Positions 58,171 through 64,000 of a stretch of 64,000 bases of DNA are shown here, piece after piece (the first letter of the stretch is position 1; each line of letters starts with the position of its first letter). The position numbers were made by a program, and so were the translations under genes. Origin of the DNA: Dyella sp. S184. GTDB lineage: Bacteria > Pseudomonadota > Gammaproteobacteria > Xanthomonadales > Rhodanobacteraceae. The notes beneath the pieces are model-generated. The model saw only the letters and a list, made by a program, of their open reading frames with translations, was not told the origin of the DNA and did no database searches. The DNA lies in contig NZ_LMUE01000002.1 of the NCBI RefSeq assembly GCF_009766065.1, positions 1,099,247-1,163,246 on the forward strand. The letters run 5' to 3'.

Positions 58171-60564
58171 TCAGTGCAGGGTATCAAGCAGGCGTTTGGC
58201 AACATCCTGCTGCATCTGACTGCCTTCCTTCATCACTTCGCTCAGCATGGCGCGGGCACCGTCAGCATCGCCCATGTCCACATAAGCGCGGGCCAGATCG
58301 AGCTTGGTATCGACCGGGTCGTCATTGAACTCGCCCAGATCGTTGCCGTGCTCGTCCACGTGATGCGCATTGGCCGACTCGTCGAAATGCCAGCTCGACG
58401 TCGGTTCGGCCTCATGCGTACCCGATACATGGGTATCTGTCACCACCGGTGCCACCACCGGCGTATTGTCCTGCGCAGCCGCCGGGTGCGCCGCAGAATC
58501 CGCGACAGCGGTCGGATGGGTCAGATCGAAGTTGTAGCTGTATTCACTGACCTTCTTCGGCGCCTGTGATGGCAACGGTGGCATCGACGGGACTGCCTTG
58601 GGTGCATTGCCACCGGCTGCATAGTCGTCGATATCGAATGCGCGGCGTGCCTCGGCTTCATCATGGGCCGGCAATTCGGCATGATGGTCGAACAACGGGT
58701 GACCCGGCACCAGATCCTCGCCCATGTGCACTACATCCTGCCACTCGTCCTGCTGCGGGTCGGTGATGTGGGCATGCATCGCCTCGGCCGCCGCCTCGAA
58801 ATGCTCGACGTCGCGACGCGAGTAATACAGGGTGACCAGTTCCAGATGCAGGTAAATATCGTCCGGATGCTCGGCCAGCTGGTCGAGCAGTTCCTCCTGG
58901 TCGACGTCGTCGCTGCTGACGATGCCAGGATCGCCCGATGGCGCCGTACCGAAACGGTCAGCCAACGAGGGGGCAGATTTCGCCGCCAGCGCAGCAGCTG
59001 GTTTGCGCTTGCGACCAAGCAAGGCCAGCAGGAGCAGCACCAGGATCGCGCCGGCACCAGCCGCCCACGCCCATGTCTGCATGTACCAGGGCTGCTCGAC
59101 TACCGGCGCGGGACTTGGCGGGGCAATCCGTTTGACTGCCGGCTTGACGGGCGCGGAAGCAACAGCGACTGCGGTCGACGCGCTGGCCGGTGCGCTGGAA
59201 GCGGCGATAGCCGGGGCAGCCGTCGCCGCGGCGGAACTCGCGGCAACGGGCGCTGCGCTCGCGCTGGCAGCGGTGCTGGCCGGCGCGGGCTCAGGTTTGG
59301 CCTGCGACGAAGCTGCCGCCACCGAGGCAACTGCCGCACTGGCAGCCGCAGCAGGCTTGGCTGTCGTCGTCGCGCTGGCGAGCGCCACTGCCGCAGGCAG
59401 ACCAGCCGCCTTGCGTGCGGCCGCCAGCTTGTCCTGAAGCTCGGCGATTTCGCTGTCCTTGAGTGACAGCAGGTGCTCGTTCTTGCTGTTGATGTCCGCC
59501 AGGTCCTTCAGACGGGTCTTCAGGTCGGCGCTCTGCTGCTGCAGGCTGGCCAGACCTTCCTGGGTACGCAACAGGTCCTGACGCAGGCTTGCAGCGGACT
59601 TGTCGCCCTTGCCTTCCGCGCTGCCACCACCCTCGGCGCCGGCGCCTTTGACATCCTTCGCCGGCACCAATGCCAGGCGATCACCGACACCCGTGGACGT
59701 GTTGCTGGGGGCACTAGAGGCGGATGCGCGAGTTGCCGCATCGGCCACAACGGTTGGCTTGCCCGGTGTTCCGGCACGCCAGTCGCTGTTCTGGCGACGC
59801 ACTTCAGCGGCGGCGGCAGCAATCGTCATGGCCTGCGCTTCCGCGGAGGTCGGCACACGCAGTACCGCGCCGCTCTTCAGCGCATTGATATTGTCGTGAT
59901 AGAACGCGTCCGGGTTGGCCTGCTTGAGTGCCAGCATCATCTGCTGGACATCGACGCCGCCCGTCACGGTGCTGCGCGCGATCGACGACAGCGTCTGGCC
60001 ACGCGCGACCGGGCCGTATTGACCGTTTCCAGCGACGGCAGTCGTAGCAGATGCGTTGGGTGATGCTGCATGCGAGGGTTTCGGCGCGACGCTGGCCGTT
60101 GCTGCGCGGCTGCTGTGGCTCGGCGCTACATGCGCCGGCGTTGCTGCCACGGCTGGTGCAGGCGCCTGCGAACCCGGCGGATCAAGCAGGATGGCGAACT
60201 CGCGCACGCTCTTGCCGGCGTGCCCGTTCACTTCGATCAGCAGGTCGAGATAGGGGTCGTCCACCGCCACGCTGCTGGTGATGCGGATAGAGGGATGGTC
60301 AGTACCGGCATTGGCGACACTGAAATGCAGCGGAATGGTGGTACGGCCGCCAGTAATGCCGGCGCGGGTGAAGTCGTCGCTGGAAGCCAGCTGGACCGTG
60401 AGGCCTTGCAGCTCCGCCGGATTGGCCGGATGCAGCGGGATTTCCGCCAGCAACGGCTGCCCCAGCGCCGATTTGACCTGGATCTGGCCCAAGTCCAGCG
60501 CCATCGCCTGAGTGCCGCCCAGTGCCAGCGCCATCAATATCGACAACTTCAACGAACGATTCAT
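58171..60564 (-). CDS. fimV: FimV-like pilus assembly / polar hub protein
   Basis: A 797-aa inner-membrane protein of the FimV family, linked to type IV pili, twitching and polar organisation. Signal peptide about 1-22 (ALDLG), conserved N-terminal FimV domain (GQIQVKSALGQPLLAEIPL, NPAELQGL), LysM-like region about 183-240 (QYGPVARGQTLSSIARS), a coiled coil about 330-390, a long Ala/Ser-rich segment, one transmembrane helix about 495-515 and an acidic cytoplasmic part with TPR-like repeats and the C-terminal FimV helix (TKLDLARAYVDMGDADGARAMLSEVM). Follows asd, as in related genomes. Confidence 0.92.
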   Translation of the reverse strand: MNRSLKLSILMALALGGTQAMALDLGQIQVKSALGQPLLAEIPLHPANPAELQGLTVQLASSDDFTRAGITGGRTTIPLHFSVANAGTDHPSIRITSSVAVDDPYLDLLIEVNGHAGKSVREFAILLDPPGSQAPAPAVAATPAHVAPSHSSRAATASVAPKPSHAASPNASATTAVAGNGQYGPVARGQTLSSIARSTVTGGVDVQQMMLALKQANPDAFYHDNINALKSGAVLRVPTSAEAQAMTIAAAAAEVRRQNSDWRAGTPGKPTVVADAATRASASSAPSNTSTGVGDRLALVPAKDVKGAGAEGGGSAEGKGDKSAASLRQDLLRTQEGLASLQQQSADLKTRLKDLADINSKNEHLLSLKDSEIAELQDKLAAARKAAGLPAAVALASATTTAKPAAAASAAVASVAAASSQAKPEPAPASTAASASAAPVAASSAAATAAPAIAASSAPASASTAVAVASAPVKPAVKRIAPPSPAPVVEQPWYMQTWAWAAGAGAILVLLLLALLGRKRKPAAALAAKSAPSLADRFGTAPSGDPGIVSSDDVDQEELLDQLAEHPDDIYLHLELVTLYYSRRDVEHFEAAAEAMHAHITDPQQDEWQDVVHMGEDLVPGHPLFDHHAELPAHDEAEARRAFDIDDYAAGGNAPKAVPSMPPLPSQAPKKVSEYSYNFDLTHPTAVADSAAHPAAAQDNTPVVAPVVTDTHVSGTHEAEPTSSWHFDESANAHHVDEHGNDLGEFNDDPVDTKLDLARAYVDMGDADGARAMLSEVMKEGSQMQQDVAKRLLDTLH

Positions 60565-60729
60565 TACGTGCTCCCCCGAACGATCCCTGGCGCCATTTTT
60601 GGTGTTGCCGCCGTGACGGCTGCTGCCCCAAACGAGATGCCACTTTAGTTATATGCAAGCCAATCAACAATAGGCGGGGCGAATACTTGCAATGCATTGC
60701 TGCAGTGCGTTCTCACCGCCGCGGTGCAT

Positions 60730-61035
60730 TCAGGGCTGGCTGGCCGGCGGTTTGGCACGCAACGCATCGAGTTGTTTCTGCAGCTCTGCGATCGCCTGAT
60801 CCTGCTGCTGCAGGCGCTCGCTGGCCCGCTTGCTGTCCGATTCCTGGCTGGTGACAGCCTGTTCCAGCCGCTTCACTTCGGCCTGGTGCTGCGCCAGGCG
60901 CTGCTGCGCCTGAGTCAACGACGCCGATGCGGCCACCGGTTTGGCAGCCGTATGCGACGGCGGCTTGCCGCCGTCCGCCCGCGCTGCCGGGACAGCCATT
61001 AACCCAATCAGACCAGCAAGTAACCAATAACGCAT
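60730..61035 (-). CDS. Small exported coiled-coil protein
   Basis: A 101-aa protein with a signal peptide (about 1-20, AARADGG) and a single Gln/Glu-rich coiled coil (about 40-92, QAQQRLAQHQAEVKRLEQAV and LQQQDQAIAELQKQLDAL). Starts one nucleotide after the asd stop region (61037), so co-translated with asd. Function unknown; periplasmic scaffold is possible. Confidence 0.75.
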   Translation of the reverse strand: MRYWLLAGLIGLMAVPAARADGGKPPSHTAAKPVAASASLTQAQQRLAQHQAEVKRLEQAVTSQESDSKRASERLQQQDQAIAELQKQLDALRAKPPASQP

Positions 61036-61036
61036 C

Positions 61037-62068
61037 TCAGAGATAGTCCTCGATCAACAATTCGGCAATCTGCACGGCATTCAGCGCCGCGCCCTTGCGG
61101 ATATTGTCCGAGACAATCCACAGGTCCAGCCCGCGCTCATGCGAGATGTCCTCGCGGATGCGACCCACGAACACCCCATCGTTACCGGCCGCCTCGCCCA
61201 CCGGGGTCGGGTAGCCGCCCGGCTTGCGCTCGTCCACCAGCACCACGCCCGGCGCCTGCCGCAGCAGTTCGCGGGCCTGTTCGGCGGTGATCTTCTCGCT
61301 GGTCTCGATATGCACTGCCTCGGAATGGCCATAGAACACCGGCACGCGTACCGCGGTCGGGTTCACCTGGATCGACTCGTCCTCCAGGATCTTGCGGGTT
61401 TCCCACACCAGCTTCATTTCCTCCTTGGTGTAACCGTTCGGCTGGAAGTCGTCGATCTGCGGGATCACATTGAACGCGATCTGCGCGGGGAATTTCTTGC
61501 CCGGTTCCACGCTTTGGAAGTTCAGCAGCGCCGCGGTCTGCTTGCCGAGCTCCTCCATTCCCGTACGACCGGCACCGGAGACCGACTGGTAGGTGGCGAC
61601 ATTGATCCGCTCGATCTGCACCGCACGGTGGATCGGCGCCAGTGCCACCAGCATCTGCATGGTCGAGCAGTTCGGGTTGGCAATGATGCCGCGACGGGTG
61701 TAGTCGGCGATCGCGTGCGGGTTGACCTCGCTGATCACCAGCGGGATGTCGTCCTGGTAACGGAACTCCGAGGTGTTGTCGATCACCACCGCGCCGGCCG
61801 TCGCTGCACGGGGTGCATGCACCTTGCTGACCGAGCCGCCGGCCGAGAAAAACGCGATATCGACGCCTTCGAAATCGTAGGTATCCAGCAACTGGACGGT
61901 GATCTGCTGGCCACCGAAGGTGATTTTTCCGCCAGCCGAGCGCTCGCTGGCCAATGGCACCAGTTCGCTGACCGGAAAGTCCCGCTCGGCGAGGATCGCC
62001 AACAGGGTCTCGCCCACGGCGCCGGTCGCACCGACCATTGCCACCTTGTAACTGCTCTTTTTGCTCAT
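61037..62068 (-). CDS. asd: Aspartate-semialdehyde dehydrogenase
   Basis: NADP enzyme of the aspartate family (lysine, threonine, methionine, DAP); 343 aa. Start 62068 (MSKKSSYKVAMVGATGAVGETLL). NAD(P) site VGATGAVGE, catalytic Cys in NPNCSTMQM, and R/H sites in FYGHSEAVHIE. Shorter than the 367-aa enterobacterial enzyme and resembling the Gram-positive/Pseudomonas-other subgroup. 97 nt after the reductase gene. Confidence 0.97.
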   Translation of the reverse strand: MSKKSSYKVAMVGATGAVGETLLAILAERDFPVSELVPLASERSAGGKITFGGQQITVQLLDTYDFEGVDIAFFSAGGSVSKVHAPRAATAGAVVIDNTSEFRYQDDIPLVISEVNPHAIADYTRRGIIANPNCSTMQMLVALAPIHRAVQIERINVATYQSVSGAGRTGMEELGKQTAALLNFQSVEPGKKFPAQIAFNVIPQIDDFQPNGYTKEEMKLVWETRKILEDESIQVNPTAVRVPVFYGHSEAVHIETSEKITAEQARELLRQAPGVVLVDERKPGGYPTPVGEAAGNDGVFVGRIREDISHERGLDLWIVSDNIRKGAALNAVQIAELLIEDYL

Positions 62069-62165
62069 GATCCGCTTTCGATGGAGTGGGATGACGCACA
62101 CCGGCATAGTGTGCAGTAGGGTTCGTCAAGTATACGTCTGGACGGCTAGGCGGCCAAACGTAGTG

Positions 62166-63158
62166 TCATCTGGTGAGTACTTCTGGATTGATCGGTGTCG
62201 GCGGATGCCCGGACTGCGGCCCGCGACCCAGCGCCGCGATCAGATTGTCGGCTGCCAGGGTGGCCATGGCGCGGCGGGTATCTTCGGTAGCGCTGGCAAT
62301 ATGCGGGCTCAGCACGACATTCTCGAGCGCGAGCAGATCGGCATGCACCGCCGGCTCACCTTCGAACACATCGAGCCCAGCCGCGCCGAGGCGCCCGTCG
62401 CGCAACGCAGATGCCAGCGCTGCATCATCGACGATGCCGCCACGGGCGATGTTCACCAGCACGGCGCGTGGCTTCATCAGCGCCAGTTCGGCAGCACCGA
62501 TCGCGTGGCGGTTTTCCGACGTGAACGGCAACACCAGCACGAGATGGTCGGACTCGCGCAGCAGGGTCGGCTTGTCCACATAGCGGGCGCCGCAGGACTG
62601 TTCCAGCGACTCCGGCAGGCGATGCCGGTTGTGATACAGCACCGGCATGCCGAAGCCCTGCGCACGTCGCGCGATCGCCTGACCGATCCGGCCCATCCCG
62701 AGGATACCCAGCGTCTTGCCATGCAGGTCGACACCGAGCCAGTCGTCGAACCGCATGCCATGCCACTGCCCTGCACGCAGCCAGCGCTCGGCTGAATTCA
62801 CCCGGCGCGCGGCCACCAGCAGCAAGGCCCAGGCGTAATCGGCCACACTCTCATTAAGCACTTCGGGCGTGTTGCTGGCGATGATGCCGGCGCGTGTAAT
62901 CGCAGCGATGTCGAGGTTGTTGTAGCCGACACCAAGGTTGGCGATCGCCTTCAGCCGGTTGTTGCCCTCGAGCACGGCGGCATCGACCCGATCATTCAAA
63001 CCCAGCAGGGCGCCATCGAATCCAGCCAGCGCTTTTTTCAGCTGCTCGGTGGACCGCTTCTGATCGGCAGTCTCTGCCACCACCACGAAATACTGTTCTA
63101 GTTTCGTCACTATTTCGGGAAAAAGTGGGCGTGATACCCATACACGCTGCTTGCTCAT
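62166..63158 (-). CDS. D-2-hydroxyacid dehydrogenase (glyoxylate/hydroxypyruvate reductase B-like)
   Basis: NAD(P)-dependent D-isomer 2-hydroxyacid dehydrogenase of 330 aa, closest by pattern to GhrB. Start 63158 (MSKQRVWVSRPLFPEIV). NAD loop GILGMGRIGQAIARR; catalytic Arg in NIARGGIVDDAAL, Glu in DVFEGEP and His in LSPHIASAT. Substrate (glyoxylate, hydroxypyruvate, 2-ketogluconate) undetermined. Follows aroC by 61 nt. Confidence 0.88.
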   Translation of the reverse strand: MSKQRVWVSRPLFPEIVTKLEQYFVVVAETADQKRSTEQLKKALAGFDGALLGLNDRVDAAVLEGNNRLKAIANLGVGYNNLDIAAITRAGIIASNTPEVLNESVADYAWALLLVAARRVNSAERWLRAGQWHGMRFDDWLGVDLHGKTLGILGMGRIGQAIARRAQGFGMPVLYHNRHRLPESLEQSCGARYVDKPTLLRESDHLVLVLPFTSENRHAIGAAELALMKPRAVLVNIARGGIVDDAALASALRDGRLGAAGLDVFEGEPAVHADLLALENVVLSPHIASATEDTRRAMATLAADNLIAALGRGPQSGHPPTPINPEVLTR

Positions 63159-63219
63159 GTTGCCGTCGCCTGGTCGCTGGGGATGAACCTCATTCGGCCA
63201 CTCATGGTGGCGAATAGGA

Positions 63220-64000
63220 TCAAGGGATTCTTGGCGTGATGGCCCCCACGTCGCCACATTGCGCGCGATGGCGCAGCGCGTGATCGATCAGCACCAACGC
63301 CATCATCGCCTCGGCGATCGGGGTGGCGCGGATACCGACGCAGGGATCGTGGCGACCCTTGGTCACGACTTCGGTCGGCTCGCCAGCCAGATTCACGCTG
63401 TGGCCGGGAATCAGGATGCTTGAGGTGGGCTTGAGCACGATTGAGGCGGTCACCGGCTGGCCGCTGCTGATGCCGCCCAAGATGCCGCCGGCATGGTTGG
63501 AGGCAAAGCCGTCCATGCTCATTTCATCGCGATGCTGGCTGCCATGCTGGGTGACCGCCGCGAAACCGTCGCCGATCTCCACGCCCTTTACCGCGTTGAT
63601 CGACATCAGCGCGCTGGCCAGGTCGCCGTCGAGCTTGCCGTAGATCGGCTCGCCCCAGCCCGGCGGCACGCCGTCGGCGACCACGTTGACCCGCGCACCG
63701 ACCGAGTCGCCGGACTTGCGCAGCGCGTTGATATAGGTCTCCAGCGCAGGCACCTGCGCCACATCCGGCCAGAAGAACGGGCTCTGCTCCACCGCCCCCC
63801 AGTCGAACGCATCCGGTGTGACATCGCCGATTTGCGCCAGGTAACCGCGCACGCGCACGCCATAACGTTCGGCCAGCCATTTCTTGGCGATCACCGCAGC
63901 GGCCACCCGCATGGTGGTTTCGCGCGCCGAGGAACGGCCACCGCCACGCGGGTCGCGGATGCCATACTTCTGCCAGTAGGTGTAATCGGCGTGACCGGGA
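63220..64000 (-). CDS. aroC: Chorismate synthase, 5' end outside window
   Basis: FMN-dependent last enzyme of the shikimate pathway, making chorismate for Trp, Phe, Tyr and folate. The visible 260 codons start at [29 protein letters not shown] and cover the C-terminal two thirds, with the conserved [10 protein letters not shown] motif, [20 protein letters not shown]-like VLKPTSSI and [17 protein letters not shown]. The ORF reads out to base 64000; the N-terminus is beyond. It is followed by the reductase, asd and fimV in a conserved order. Confidence 0.97.
   Translation of the reverse strand, partial: PGHADYTYWQKYGIRDPRGGGRSSARETTMRVAAAVIAKKWLAERYGVRVRGYLAQIGDVTPDAFDWGAVEQSPFFWPDVAQVPALETYINALRKSGDSVGARVNVVADGVPPGWGEPIYGKLDGDLASALMSINAVKGVEIGDGFAAVTQHGSQHRDEMSMDGFASNHAGGILGGISSGQPVTASIVLKPTSSILIPGHSVNLAGEPTEVVTKGRHDPCVGIRATPIAEAMMALVLIDHALRHRAQCGDVGAITPRIP

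Overview
The window is a dense, GC-rich (roughly 63-65%), essentially all-housekeeping chromosomal segment of a gammaproteobacterium, most likely a Rhodanobacteraceae/Xanthomonadaceae-type organism (Rhodanobacter, Dyella, Frateuria and relatives). This placement is inferred from gene content and order, not from a search: tig-clpP-clpX-lon, a single nine-gene his operon led by a YerC/TrpR-like regulator and containing bifunctional hisB and hisIE, the aroC-asd-fimV-truA-trpF-trpB-trpA-accD run, a kynurenine-pathway 3-hydroxyanthranilate dioxygenase, and an mtnB-mtnD-mtnC methionine-salvage cluster. No IS element, prophage or CRISPR array is visible.

Region by region. 1-5816 (minus): lon (3' end outside), clpX, clpP, tig and tRNA-Leu(UAG), separated by stem-loops. 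6009-9586 (minus): a MurJ-type flippase and an ABC exporter. 9697-22590: small accessory and surface genes, including a GFA-family enzyme, a large MscS-type channel, two VOC proteins, a secreted DUF3761-like protein, an esterase, an NTF2-like protein, a class-C-beta-lactamase-like serine hydrolase, PAP2 + DUF72 (coupled), a barnase-like RNase with barstar (coupled), an S4-domain protein and an arylamine N-acetyltransferase. 22825-34259: lipid-anchored MsrA, a second ABC exporter, parE, two tandem fasciclin-domain proteins, nbaC, a Nudix hydrolase, two APC permeases and a Tat-exported HiPIP. 34425-38216: mtnBDC, a C13 (legumain-like) peptidase and an atypically AT-rich orphan lipoprotein.

38373-45942 (minus) is the complete his operon yerC-hisG-D-C-B-H-A-F-IE. 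Most junctions overlap by 1-7 nt, and it has a recognisable sigma70 promoter and a palindrome sitting on the yerC start codon. Next comes ribosomal protein THX (53 codons), then a zinc-homeostasis group (CDF exporter, MerC-like protein, a canonical Zur box and zur), then gltX. 50431-53168 (plus) holds a beta-barrel-like protein, a GT4 glycosyltransferase and a PAP2 phosphatase. 53169-53649 is a gene-free stretch with three imperfect tandem copies of an about 90-bp element, each carrying an inverted pair of DnaA-box-like 9-mers. 53650-64000 (minus) is accD, trpA, trpB, trpF, truA, fimV, a small coiled-coil protein, asd, a hydroxyacid reductase and aroC (5' end outside).

Most of the window is ordinary core metabolism. 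The parts worth a second look are the non-coding ones: the triple DnaA-box-like repeat after accD, a GU-rich stem-loop in the unexplained 33.57-33.87 kb gap, the his, Zur and mtn operators, the inverted GAGTGAG-type repeat that has become the C-terminus of HisF, and the REP-like hairpin after parE.
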